Source: Methanobacterium_D oryzae
GTDB taxonomy: Archaea; Methanobacteriota; Methanobacteria; Methanobacteriales; Methanobacteriaceae
Assembly (NCBI RefSeq): GCF_050433505.1
Contig: NZ_JBNPXC010000001.1
Coordinates: 992,001 to 1,056,000, forward strand
Direction: 5' to 3'
DNA length: 64,000 nt
Below the pieces are notes generated by a model that saw nothing but the letters and a program-made list of their open reading frames with translations, was not told the DNA's origin and ran no database searches. The translations under genes and the position numbers were made by a program. Numbering within the stretch: the first letter of the stretch is position 1; each line of letters begins with the position of its first letter. Below, piece after piece: positions 42,733 to 54,496 of this stretch.

Positions 42733-43589
42733 TATTTCTTGACGAAAATACAAGATGCATTGTTCAGGGAATTACAGGAAAGCAAGGATCTTTCCATACT
42801 GAACAAATGTTAAATTATAATACTAAAATTGTAGCAGGGACATCCCCTGGGAAAGGTGGGCAAAAATTCGGTTCAATAGATGTATATAACTCAATAGAAG
42901 AAGCAAAAGAAGAACTAGACATAAATGCATCAATAATATTTATTCCTGCACCCTTTTCAAAGGATGCAGCATACGAAGCAATATCACAACTTGACTTAGT
43001 AGTCATAATCACAGAACACATCCCAGTACATGACTCAATGGAAATCGTAGAATATGCAAAAAGGAATGGTACAACAGTTATAGGTCCAAATACTCCGGGA
43101 ATAATCTCTCCTGGTGTTGGGAAACTTGGAATTATGCCAACACACATATTTAAGGAAGGAAATATTGGAATTGTCTCAAGAAGCGGAACACTAACCTATG
43201 AAGTTGCAAACCAAATAACAAACGCAGGAATGGGTCAAAGTACATGTTTAGGTATTGGTGGTGACCCTGTTGTTGGATTAGACTATGCAGATGTATTACA
43301 AAGGTTTGAAGAAGACGATGGCACAGATGCAATGGTCATGATTGGAGAAATTGGTGGAAATGCAGAAGAAAAAGCTGCAGAGTTTATAGCTAAAAATATC
43401 TCAAAACCAGTTGTAGCCTACATTGCAGGAGTTACTGCACCTCCAGGAAAGAGAATGGGACATGCAGGTGCAATCATTGAAGGAAATAGTGGAACTGCAG
43501 AAAGTAAAAAAGCTGCACTTAAAGAGGCAGGTGTGAATGTCGCATCTACACCTTCAGAAATTGCAGAAATCATAAAAAATTCATTATAA
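42729..43589 (+). CDS. sucD: succinate-CoA ligase (ADP-forming) alpha subunit
   Basis: This 286-residue subunit has the CoA-binding Rossmann part VQGITGKQGSFHTEQML, then GPNTPGIISPG, GIVSRSGTLTYEV and GIGGDPVVGLDY, with the phosphorylated His in RMGHAGAIIEG. It makes succinyl-CoA for the reductive branch toward 2-oxoglutarate in Methanobacteriales. The beta subunit sucC is not adjacent; in this order the two subunits are usually unlinked. GGAG at 42714-42717 lies eleven bases before the ATG. HMG-CoA reductase follows after 130 bases. Confidence 0.95.
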   Translation: MIFLDENTRCIVQGITGKQGSFHTEQMLNYNTKIVAGTSPGKGGQKFGSIDVYNSIEEAKEELDINASIIFIPAPFSKDAAYEAISQLDLVVIITEHIPVHDSMEIVEYAKRNGTTVIGPNTPGIISPGVGKLGIMPTHIFKEGNIGIVSRSGTLTYEVANQITNAGMGQSTCLGIGGDPVVGLDYADVLQRFEEDDGTDAMVMIGEIGGNAEEKAAEFIAKNISKPVVAYIAGVTAPPGKRMGHAGAIIEGNSGTAESKKAALKEAGVNVASTPSEIAEIIKNSL

Positions 43590-43623
43590 TGGTATTTGTT
43601 TAAGGATAATATCCATATAAACG

Positions 43624-43643
43624 TAGGTTCATAGTAGAACCTA
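43624..43643. promoter_or_regulatory. hairpin/inverted repeat between sucD and hmgA
   Basis: TAGGTTC (43624-43630) and GAACCTA (43637-43643) are perfect inverted arms around ATAGTA. The site lies 79 bases before the hmgA start and 35 bases after sucD. It could be a terminator stem without a strong T-run or an operator for hmgA. No function is shown. Confidence 0.4.
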
Positions 43644-43721
43644 TAAAAATTACAAAATAACTTTAAATCATTATATAAATTAATTTTTTTGAAATTTAAA
43701 AAAAGCATAATCGTGAGAATT

Positions 43722-44933
43722 ATGGTAAATGAAAGAGAAATAATTGATAAATTAATAAACTGTGAGATTAAACTTCATGAAATCGAAAAATACACCGAAA
43801 ACATAGATGAAGCTCTAAGCATAAGAAGAAAATTTGCTGAAGAAAAAAGTGGTGCAGAGCTTAAAAACATATCAAATTACTCAATAAACATGGAACCAGT
43901 ATCTAAAAAGAATATAGAAAATCCAATAGGCGTTATCCAAATCCCTCTTGGAATTGCAGGCCCTTTAAAAGTTAATGGAGATAATGCAAAAGGAGATTTC
44001 TATGTTCCTCTTGCAACAACAGAAGGAGCACTTATAGCATCAGTAAACCGGGGATGTTCAGTTATATCTGAATCTGGAGGAGCCACTACAAAGATACTTG
44101 ACGATAAGATGACTCGAGCTCCAGTTTTAAAAGCTAAATCTATAAGTGAAGCGGTTGAAATAAAAGCATGGATTCAAAAACATTTTAGTGAACTTAAAAA
44201 AGCAGCAGAAGTAACCACAAGGCATGGAAAACTAATAAAAATTGATCCAATATATGTTGTTGGTAAATACATTTATCCAAGATTTGTTTACACAACTGGA
44301 GACAGTATGGGAATGAACATGGTTACAATAGCCACAGATTCAGCATTAAATCTTTTAACCCATAAAACAGGGGTTCATATTGTTGCATTAAGCGGAAATG
44401 TATGTGTTGATAAAAAACCAGCATCATTAAACTTTATTGAAGGAAGAGGAAAAAGCATCACCGCAGAAATAGTAGTTCCAAAGGAAATAGTTAAAAATAA
44501 GCTTAAAACAACTTCTGAAGCCATAGTTGAAGTTAACACGGCTAAAAACCTTATAGGCTCAGCTATTGCAGGTAGTATGGGATTTAATGCTCAATATGCA
44601 AACATGATCGGTGCAATATTTTTAGCAACAGGACAGGATGAAGCCCATATTGTTGAAGGGAGTATGGGAATAACCACAGCAATGGAAGAAGGAAATGGAG
44701 ATCTTTATTTCGCGGTAACACTTCCAGATGTACCACTTGCAACATTTGGGGGGGGAACAAGCATTGAAACAGCCCGTGAATGCCTTGAGATAATGGATTG
44801 CTATGGAAACCAAAAGGTTCATAAATTCGCAGAAATCGTTGCAGGAACTGTTCTTGCAGGTGAACTTTCATTAATGGGCGCTCTGGCTGCTGGACATCTT
44901 GCGAGGGCTCATAAGGAGTTAGGAAGGGCATAA
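43722..44933 (+). CDS. hmgA: hydroxymethylglutaryl-CoA reductase (class I)
   Basis: This 403-residue enzyme reduces HMG-CoA to mevalonate with NADPH, the committing step to archaeal isoprenoid lipids. Signature residues are EGALIASVNRGCS (catalytic Glu), TGDSMGMNMVT, SGNVCVDKKPASLNFIEGRGK and the C-terminal AAGHLARAHKELGRA with the catalytic His. These mark a class I enzyme. The frame opens at TTG 43689, but MVNEREI from ATG 43722 is typical in length and start. A CCC1-like gene follows after 33 bases. Confidence 0.96.
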   Translation: MVNEREIIDKLINCEIKLHEIEKYTENIDEALSIRRKFAEEKSGAELKNISNYSINMEPVSKKNIENPIGVIQIPLGIAGPLKVNGDNAKGDFYVPLATTEGALIASVNRGCSVISESGGATTKILDDKMTRAPVLKAKSISEAVEIKAWIQKHFSELKKAAEVTTRHGKLIKIDPIYVVGKYIYPRFVYTTGDSMGMNMVTIATDSALNLLTHKTGVHIVALSGNVCVDKKPASLNFIEGRGKSITAEIVVPKEIVKNKLKTTSEAIVEVNTAKNLIGSAIAGSMGFNAQYANMIGAIFLATGQDEAHIVEGSMGITTAMEEGNGDLYFAVTLPDVPLATFGGGTSIETARECLEIMDCYGNQKVHKFAEIVAGTVLAGELSLMGALAAGHLARAHKELGRA

Positions 44934-44966
44934 CTATTTTTTATTTTCAAAGGAGAAAAACTAGAA

Positions 44967-45545
44967 ATGAACATAAAAGAATTCATTGAAGAGTACTTTA
45001 AAATGAGCAGATATGTTGCTCTTGGAACATTAGATGGAATACTCGCCGTTATGGCGGTAACACTCGCTGCAGCCAGCGTTTCAACCGCAAGTGGTGTGGG
45101 AATATCAAATTTTGCTGTAGGTCTCACTGGACTTAGTGTAGGTATTGCGCTTGGAATGTCCAATGCTTTCGGGTCTTTTATAGGTGAACGTGCAGAAGAA
45201 TCACGAACACTCAGGGAACTTGAAGAAAAAATGATGCTAAACGAAGGAGAGCTTGATGATACTCTCATTCACCAGCAAGCCAAAAAAAGAGTTTACATGA
45301 GCATGTTTACACATGGATTTTCAAGTTTTATGGGTTCATTCGTTCCTGTTCTGCCATTTTTATTAATTGTAGATAGAATGACTGCATTAATAGCCACTTT
45401 AGTTGCTTGTTTTATTGCATTGATTTCATTGGGTATATATTTAGGTAAAGTCTCCAGAGAAAGCCTTCTAAAAACAGCAGTCGAAATTGTAGTTATAGGG
45501 GCTTTAATTGGTATTATATCTTTCCTAATTGGAGGATCCCATTAA
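44967..45545 (+). CDS. TIGR00267/CCC1-like membrane protein
   Basis: A 192-residue membrane protein with about five helices. The N-terminus, YVALGTLDGILAVMAVTLAA, and the helix-2 pattern with GMSNAFGSFIGERAEES are characteristic of the CCC1/VIT1-related archaeal family TIGR00267. Yeast and plant relatives carry iron or manganese into vacuoles; here the metal link is by homology only. A conserved acidic linker, LEEKMMLNEGELDD, lies between helices 2 and 3. AAAGGAGAAAAACTAGAAATG shows GGAG 12 bases upstream (given here in part). It is downstream of hmgA and convergent with the next gene. Confidence 0.85.
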   Translation: MNIKEFIEEYFKMSRYVALGTLDGILAVMAVTLAAASVSTASGVGISNFAVGLTGLSVGIALGMSNAFGSFIGERAEESRTLRELEEKMMLNEGELDDTLIHQQAKKRVYMSMFTHGFSSFMGSFVPVLPFLLIVDRMTALIATLVACFIALISLGIYLGKVSRESLLKTAVEIVVIGALIGIISFLIGGSH

Positions 45546-45565
45546 AAATAAATAATTTTCTTTTT

Positions 45566-46411
45566 TTATTCAAGATCAATTCCATAAACTTTTTCTACAT
45601 TTTCAACGTGGATCTTGTAAACATCTTCTTCAGTTAAAATACCCTTTTGCAGCAGGTCTTTTGTACGTCTTGGAACCGTTTTTGGACCTAAAACGGCACC
45701 AGGTCTACTGAGCATGTCAAGATAATCAGTTTCCATGAGAAAATTGTTTCCTTTTTTAATTCCTTCAACTATAACACTTTTTGTTGCAATTAAGGAGGGT
45801 GTTAATCCATGATTTTCATCTTTACTTACGAGAGGACCTGAAAAATGTTTTATAACTTTATGTCTTTCAAGTCCAGCTTTATCTGCCATTTCTGCAAATT
45901 CTAAAAATTGTTTTTCCTCTGCACTTTCTGTATGAAGCTGAACAGCACAATCTGCATCTGCAGCAAGTTCCATCGCATATAAAATTAATCTATTATGGAC
46001 TTCCATTTCTTCCGGAGAAACCTCATAATGTGGCCTTCCAATTTCCCCAATCCCAATGGCCTTATCTTCAATTACAAGTTTCTGTGCCGCTTCAAAAGTT
46101 GCTTTCATCATTTTTTCGGCCAAATCAAGCTCCATACCATTTTTAACACGTCTTGAAAGCTCTGCGGGGTGAGCACCAACCACTGCAAATGCACGCACAT
46201 TAGTATTCTCATTTATCATGGATACATATTTTATGACAAGTTCCATTGCTTCATCGAAGTTGCATGATTTTCCGACAGTCCATGTTGGTTTATTGGGAAT
46301 GATCATCACATTTCCGCCAGCCCTCCCGAATTTTTTTGCAACTTCCAGTGGACCTTCTCCATTAATTGGATCAACATGTATATGATTGTCTGTTATAGTG
46401 ATATTTTCCAT
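45566..46411 (-). CDS. TatD-related metal-dependent hydrolase
   Basis: This 281-residue TIM-barrel hydrolase has metal motifs DNHIHVD at the N-terminus, VGAHPAE, IGIGEIGRPHYE, VQLHTES and VIKHFSGP, with LMETDYLD near the end. Compared with the TatD protein at 11904, the first His pair and the late Asp are kept, but it has insertions before the His of strand five. Such archaeal proteins are listed as TatD or phosphotriesterase-like and not characterised. The start is ATG with GAGGTAATTTT upstream. It is single, convergent with the CCC1-like gene. Confidence 0.85.
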   Translation of the reverse strand: MENITITDNHIHVDPINGEGPLEVAKKFGRAGGNVMIIPNKPTWTVGKSCNFDEAMELVIKYVSMINENTNVRAFAVVGAHPAELSRRVKNGMELDLAEKMMKATFEAAQKLVIEDKAIGIGEIGRPHYEVSPEEMEVHNRLILYAMELAADADCAVQLHTESAEEKQFLEFAEMADKAGLERHKVIKHFSGPLVSKDENHGLTPSLIATKSVIVEGIKKGNNFLMETDYLDMLSRPGAVLGPKTVPRRTKDLLQKGILTEEDVYKIHVENVEKVYGIDLE

Positions 46412-46536
46412 AAAATTACCTCTAAAAAACTTGAAATTATGTAATATTTTATTGATTAATTTATATAAGCTGAATTGAAAATAAAAATTAGTAAAAATGG
46501 AGAAGTTAAATTATTTTGGCTAAATCTTAAAACATA

Positions 46537-46911
46537 TTACTGATTGCCGTCGTATCCTTTATCTCCTTTATTAATATATCCATCTCCTCCACATGCATCA
46601 CATGAGAATCTGCCAACACCATTACAACCTTCACAAGTTATATTTCCTTCTTTACCTGTTCCATTACAGAGTATACAATAATCTTTACCAGAACCATTAC
46701 ATGCAGGACATAATTTCCCTTGACTAGTTATATTATCATTTTTTTTAGCATTATCCTGAACTAAGGAACCCTGATCATCTGTTTGATTTGCAGTTACGTT
46801 TGATATATTTAAATTTAGGTCTGTTGAAGGTTGAAAAACAGTATAACCAACAAGAGCAAAAATTAGAATTACTCCCGCTAACAAACCAATGTTTTTGGTC
46901 TTTTTATCCAT
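46537..46911 (-). CDS. membrane-anchored DnaJ-type zinc finger protein
   Basis: A 124-residue protein with one N-terminal membrane helix (about 8-26), a polar Asn/Thr/Asp-rich spacer (30-65) and four CxxC motifs (C68/C71, C79/C82, C93/C96, C104/C107) in CxxCxGxG pattern. That is the cysteine-rich zinc domain of DnaJ without J or substrate domains. With an N-in orientation, the zinc domain faces outside, which is unusual. It may bind unfolded proteins or act as a redox element at the cell surface. Family and role are otherwise unknown. It is separated from its neighbours by 125 and 171 bases. Confidence 0.75.
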   Translation of the reverse strand: MDKKTKNIGLLAGVILIFALVGYTVFQPSTDLNLNISNVTANQTDDQGSLVQDNAKKNDNITSQGKLCPACNGSGKDYCILCNGTGKEGNITCEGCNGVGRFSCDACGGDGYINKGDKGYDGNQ

Positions 46912-47082
46912 TATTTCACATCCATAATAATGATATAAAGTTAGTCATCTCAAAAATATATTAATTACTATTTAAATTTAATAGAAAGAATAATAAGTAC
47001 AGTTAAAAAATAAATAAATAAGTTATAAAAATTTATCTGTATTAATTTATCCTTAAGTTTTATATTCAAATTTTAACATTTA

Positions 47083-47922
47083 TTATTTATCCAGAGCATC
47101 CCAAAAAACTTCAAGTGGAGGATTTACACCACTCCATATTCTAAATGATTCCATGCCCTGATAGATCAACATTTTAATCCCTGAAATTGTTTTTGCCCCT
47201 GCTTTTTCAGCCTCTTTAAGTAAACCTGTTTTTAAAGGATTATATACCAAGTCATTTACAATCAAATTTTCATGCATCATCCCTGCTTTAAGGAGAGGTT
47301 CTTGATTAACATTTGGATACATCCCGATAGGAGTTGTATTTATTAAAATATCCGCATCTAAAAGTTCATTTTGAAGCCCTTCTTCAAGATCGACACATTT
47401 AACATCGGCATTTAGCTTTTCTGTGAGATCATTTTGAAGTTCCAATGCATTTTCAGGAGTTCTGTTAGCAATTACAAGTTCCTTAGCTCCATCGATTAGT
47501 ATCTGGAATGAAACAGCCCTTGACGCTCCTCCAGCCCCTAAAATAATAATTTTTTTATTTTTAACACTACTAATTTCTTCAATAGCCTTTACAGCTCCAA
47601 TTCCATCTGTATTATGCCCTGTAGTATGGTTATCATTGAATTTAACAGTATTTACGGCTCCAATTAGCTCTGCGGATTTATCAAGGGAGTCCAAATATTT
47701 TATTACTTCTGTTTTATGCGGAATTGTTACATTAAGCCCTTTTATATTTAAGGCTTTAGCTCCATCTATAGCACTTTTAAGTTCGTTTGAACCTACTTTA
47801 AAAGGTACATAAATGTAATCCAGATTTAAATATTTAAAAGCAGCATTATGCATAAGTGGTGACATGCTATGTTCTACAGGATCGCCTATTACTCCAACAA
47901 CGTTTGTTTTTCCAGTTATCAT
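47083..47922 (-). CDS. aroE: shikimate dehydrogenase
   Basis: A 279-residue NADP-dependent dehydrogenase converting 3-dehydroshikimate to shikimate. Visible are GDPVEHSMSPLMHNAAF (shikimate site), GLNVTIPHKTEVI with the catalytic Lys, AVNTVKF with HNTDGIGAV, the NADP loop ILGAGGASRAV and NTTPIGMYP. The ending with LIYQGMESFRIWSG is typical. It is the partner of aroD at 40905, with about 5.5 kb of other genes between. It is divergent from the RNA-free RNase P gene. Confidence 0.96.
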   Translation of the reverse strand: MITGKTNVVGVIGDPVEHSMSPLMHNAAFKYLNLDYIYVPFKVGSNELKSAIDGAKALNIKGLNVTIPHKTEVIKYLDSLDKSAELIGAVNTVKFNDNHTTGHNTDGIGAVKAIEEISSVKNKKIIILGAGGASRAVSFQILIDGAKELVIANRTPENALELQNDLTEKLNADVKCVDLEEGLQNELLDADILINTTPIGMYPNVNQEPLLKAGMMHENLIVNDLVYNPLKTGLLKEAEKAGAKTISGIKMLIYQGMESFRIWSGVNPPLEVFWDALDK

Positions 47923-48090
47923 TTTATCATCTTAATTAAGTCAATAGAATATTTTATATTAATCGGATTAAATAAAGATTAATGATAAAACAAATTAATT
48001 TAATAAATTTATTAAGTTAAGCCTTGAAATAATCCAAAAATTTAAAGAATTTAAAGGTAACATAGCTTTTAACGTTAAGGGGGAAATGTG

Positions 48091-48753
48091 ATGCCTGCAA
48101 AACAAAGGTTTGTCTTAGATACAACTGCATTTACAGATACACAGCTTAGGGAAGAATTTGGAAATGGAGAACTGGCAACTACGGCCAACTTTTTAATTGA
48201 TCTAATTGCAGAATCACGAATTAAGCTTAATATGAGCTGCCACATGCCTCCAATTACATATAAAGAGTTTATAGATTATATGGCAAGATATGAATGCCCT
48301 GGAAGCATATTAGTTAAAACTGAAACATGGATTGTGAAAAAAAGTCCCAATAGATATGATACTAAAATACCATCTGAAATATTTTATGAATATGTGCATG
48401 ACATGAGGGAACGGATGAATAAAGGCATGCGGATATCAGAAAATGCCATATGGGAAGCTGCAGTAGAATCAATGGTTAGGATAGCAAGAGAAGAAAAAAA
48501 GGCAGATATTGAATTGGAAGTAATTGGAAATGCAATAAAAGACTTTAGAAAAAGATATAGGGCAGCCTTAAGAAAAGGTACCCTTGATAGCGCACCGGAT
48601 TTGGACGTACTACTTCTGGCTAAAGAGTTAAACGCAGGGGTCGTGGCTGCAGATGAAGGTATAAAAGTCTGGGCTGAAAGACTCGGACTCAGGTTTTTAA
48701 GTGCTAAATCATTCCCTAAAATGCTTGGAGAATATTTAAAATACTTTGAATGA
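48091..48753 (+). CDS. RNA-free ribonuclease P (HARP; RNA ligase partner family)
   Basis: A 220-residue PIN-like metallonuclease. The family has been called UPF0278 or RNA ligase partner protein; the Aquifex relative is a single-protein RNase P that cleaves tRNA 5' leaders. Acidic catalytic candidates are D10 (FVLDTTAF), D170/D172 (SAPDLDVLLLAK) and D188 (VVAADEGIKVWAERLGL). A helical insertion (about 105-160) matches the spike helix of HARPs. GGGGG at 48079-48083 favours ATG 48091 over the upstream GTG. Archaea with HARP usually also have RNA-based RNase P, so its role here may be accessory. Confidence 0.85.
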   Translation: MPAKQRFVLDTTAFTDTQLREEFGNGELATTANFLIDLIAESRIKLNMSCHMPPITYKEFIDYMARYECPGSILVKTETWIVKKSPNRYDTKIPSEIFYEYVHDMRERMNKGMRISENAIWEAAVESMVRIAREEKKADIELEVIGNAIKDFRKRYRAALRKGTLDSAPDLDVLLLAKELNAGVVAADEGIKVWAERLGLRFLSAKSFPKMLGEYLKYFE

Positions 48754-48968
48754 ACATTTTTTTTCTAAAACGTTCATAAAAGAATATAATCAGCATCTTA
48801 AATAAAATAAAGTAAAAAATAATTATTTTAAAGATATAAAATATTATCATAAGGTTGATCCTAAATTATTTTAAATAACTTTTATAAATAGTCTTAAGAG
48901 TATTAAAAAAATATCATTTTTCTAATTTAACAAGTTAACATTAGTTTATTTTGATAGGATGGTTAAAA

Positions 48969-50253
<1,285 letters not shown>

Positions 50254-50264
<11 letters not shown>

Positions 50265-50667
50265 TTATATGAGTACAGAAGAATGTAATCTAAACTTTAG
50301 ACATAAAGTAGGCGATCAGGAACTGGTTATAGCAATTGCTCAGGATTATAAGACTAATGAGGTTCTTATGGTAGCATATATGAACAGGGAAGCATTTGAA
50401 AAGACAGTAGAAACAAAAAAAGCACACTATTGGAGCACTTCCCGCCAGAAAATCTGGCTTAAAGGTGAAAGCTCAGGAAATTTCCAGGAAGTTCATGAAA
50501 TATTTGTAGACTGCGACGAGGATGCAGTTCTTATGAAGATCAGTCAGAAGGGCGGAGCATGCCACGAAGGCTATGAGTCATGTTTCTTCAGAAAATTAGA
50601 AGATAATAAACTGGAAGTTGTGGGGAATAAACTTTTTGATCCTGATGAAGTTTATAAGAAAAATTAG
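50254..50667 (+). CDS. hisI: phosphoribosyl-AMP cyclohydrolase
   Basis: A 137-residue enzyme opening the adenine ring of PR-AMP in histidine biosynthesis. The metal and catalytic region shows MVAYMNREAFEKTVET, HYWSTSRQKIWLKGESSGN, VDCDEDAVL and GGACHEGYESCFFR, with two conserved Cys. It is the stand-alone HisI form, not fused to HisE. The start codon lies within hisS (11-base overlap). A second ATG at 50269 is possible. It is followed after 40 bases by the PIN-ATPase gene in the same direction. Confidence 0.95.
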
Positions 50668-50707
50668 AAGTTTATATTTGAATTTAAAAATTTATGGGGA
50701 GAAATAA

Positions 50708-52537
<1,830 letters not shown>

Positions 52538-52576
52538 TCAATCTTTCAAATTTTTCATTAAAATATCGGTGATATC

Positions 52577-53326
52577 ATGAAAATAGGAGTATCTACTTTA
52601 GCTTTATTTCCAATGTCTCTTGAAGAGATATTGGATTATTTAGAAAGTATCAAAGTTGAATATTGTGAAATAATCAGAGAATATCCATATGATTCTGTAG
52701 ATATTGATTTAGTGAATTCATATAATTTAAAAACAAGTGTACATGCACCACTATCTGATATGAATCTAGCTTCTTTAAATGAATCTATAAGAAAGGCATC
52801 AATAGAAGAAATAAAAAATTCAATGGATTTAGCTTCAAAAATTGATGCTCATATTGTTGTTGTGCATCCTGGACAAATGGCATTTTTAGCACGGAAATTT
52901 GAACAAAAAGGGATGCAAAATAGTTTAAATTCTTTAAAAGAATGTTCAAAATATGCTGACGAATTTGGAATAGAGATGTGCGTTGAAAATATGCCTGATA
53001 TGGAAGGATTATTATTTAAAGATATTAATGATTTAAATGAGCTTGTCCAGAAAATTGGAGTATCTATGACTTTGGATGTTGGACATGCACATAATATGGG
53101 ATATTCTGTTCAAGAAATGCTTGAATGTGGTAATATGGGCCATATCCATTTAAGTGACAATGATGGTTCATTTGATAATCATGATGCAATTGGTAGTGAA
53201 AATATTGATTTTAACTCATTATTTGATGGCCTAAAAAAGATTAAATACAATGGAATCCTTACAATAGAAGTTAAAGAGCAAAATGAAATATTAGATAGCA
53301 TAAATTATATAAAGAATTTAAAATAA
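52577..53326 (+). CDS. TIM-barrel sugar phosphate isomerase/epimerase (xylose isomerase-like family)
   Basis: A 249-residue AP endonuclease 2/xylose isomerase-like barrel. Signature strands are YCEIIREYP, SVHAPLSDMN, IVVVHPGQM, CVENMPDM with the metal-binding Glu, TLDVGHAHNM, MGHIHLSDNDG and TIEVKEQ at the end. These supply Glu, Asp and His metal ligands. The superfamily includes endonuclease IV and many sugar isomerases; specificity is not readable. It begins 39 bases after the PIN-ATPase, so it may share its transcript, and it converges on the hemerythrin gene (27 bases apart). GGTGATATCATG gives GGTGAT four bases from the ATG. Confidence 0.85.
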   Translation: MKIGVSTLALFPMSLEEILDYLESIKVEYCEIIREYPYDSVDIDLVNSYNLKTSVHAPLSDMNLASLNESIRKASIEEIKNSMDLASKIDAHIVVVHPGQMAFLARKFEQKGMQNSLNSLKECSKYADEFGIEMCVENMPDMEGLLFKDINDLNELVQKIGVSMTLDVGHAHNMGYSVQEMLECGNMGHIHLSDNDGSFDNHDAIGSENIDFNSLFDGLKKIKYNGILTIEVKEQNEILDSINYIKNLK

Positions 53327-53353
53327 ATGTTCAATCTAACTATTATTCTTGAA

Positions 53354-54112
53354 TTATTTCCTGAGGGGCCTATATTCTTCATTAAAGATCTTGCTTCTGC
53401 TATTTGTAGCTTTATCCTTAACTACGGGCAAATTTTCGTCATTAAAATATAAGGTTAATTTAATCATTCCTTCAGGTTTTATGGGCCCTACAACAATATC
53501 AGATCTTCGATCAATACCTGTAAATCTTATATGGGAAGCATTATCTTTATCCACTTGTTTTTCTTCATCATCTTCGTATTCAATATCTCCATTTGCATAC
53601 ATGGAAGGTATTTTAACTCTTGATGTAGGAATCCCTCTGGGAACATCTATGTTTTCAGGTAAAGACACTAATTTCGCATCAGGTATGCTTCGAAATCGTA
53701 TAACCATCTTTTCTTCTTCAATTTTTTGGGCTATTCCTTCTCTTTGAAGAGTACTAAGACTTTCACTTGATTCTGGGAAAAGTAAGTTTTCTTCTTTCTC
53801 AACATGGGTTTCTATAGTTTCTTTTAGCTTTTTGAATTTAGGTATCCAATCCTTGTTTTTCCCTTGTGTTTTTTCAATGTCTTTAAGAATTATTTTAGCC
53901 TCTTCATGTTCCTTAAAACTCTGATCTATACTCTCTTTATTCACTTTTCTTAATGGGGGATAAAAATATTTTTCTTCGCTGATCATGTGCATGTTTAACT
54001 GGTTTCTAATTTCTCTAAATTTTGAAATGTCTTCATTTTCTAAAGCTTCATTTAAGAGATCCTTAACTACTTTATGATCATCCTTTAGCATTTTATATAA
54101 CTCTTCGGTCAT
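53354..54112 (-). CDS. hemerythrin-like protein with unrecognised C-terminal domain
   Basis: A 252-residue protein. The N-terminal four-helix region (about 1-120) carries the hemerythrin iron ligands: H13 in KDDHKVV, H42 and E46/E47 in NMHMISEEKYFYP, H69 in KEHEEAK, H103 and E107 in ETHVEKEENLLFP. Hemerythrin domains bind oxygen or act in oxygen or NO sensing or defence. Residues about 130-252 form a separate beta-rich domain with RFTGIDRRSDIVVGPIKPEG, which I do not recognise. A membrane segment is absent. In an anaerobe, a role against oxygen or nitrosative stress is plausible. It is minus strand, convergent with the TIM-barrel gene. Confidence 0.75.
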   Translation of the reverse strand: MTEELYKMLKDDHKVVKDLLNEALENEDISKFREIRNQLNMHMISEEKYFYPPLRKVNKESIDQSFKEHEEAKIILKDIEKTQGKNKDWIPKFKKLKETIETHVEKEENLLFPESSESLSTLQREGIAQKIEEEKMVIRFRSIPDAKLVSLPENIDVPRGIPTSRVKIPSMYANGDIEYEDDEEKQVDKDNASHIRFTGIDRRSDIVVGPIKPEGMIKLTLYFNDENLPVVKDKATNSRSKIFNEEYRPLRK

Positions 54113-54496
54113 ATTATCCTCTCCAAATTAGTTTTAAATTAATTAAGTTCTATTTTAACATTAAATAGGGGTTTTTAGCTAGTAGGTATAAACTTTAATT
54201 TTATTATTAAATTTATAAAAAGTATGATATTAATTTAATGAAATGATATAATGAATTAGAAATGAAAATAACGATTAAAAATAAGATAAACCTATTTTTA
54301 AAGTATAGAATTATGAATAAATCAATATATTCGATATTTTATTTAAAATAATTAACAAAATAAATTTATATAATTAAATTTGATAGTTACATATCTATTT
54401 TCGAATTTCATGTAATGGATCATTCTTAAATATTGCTGATTAAATAATGTAAATAAGATAAAATAGATAATGATATTTAAAAATGGGGATTTTTTT
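54113..54496. other. intergenic region upstream of npdG
   Basis: This is 384 AT-rich bases between the divergent hemerythrin and npdG genes. There is a TATA-like AAATTTATATAATT at 54360-54373 and a GGGGA ribosome binding site at 54485-54489. I see no hairpin or repeat of note. Confidence 0.4.

Noticed and set aside
53349..53747. A 132-codon plus-strand frame opposite the hemerythrin-like gene
   Set aside because: The minus-strand protein has clear hemerythrin ligands, so the plus-strand frame is a shadow despite its hydrophobic start.
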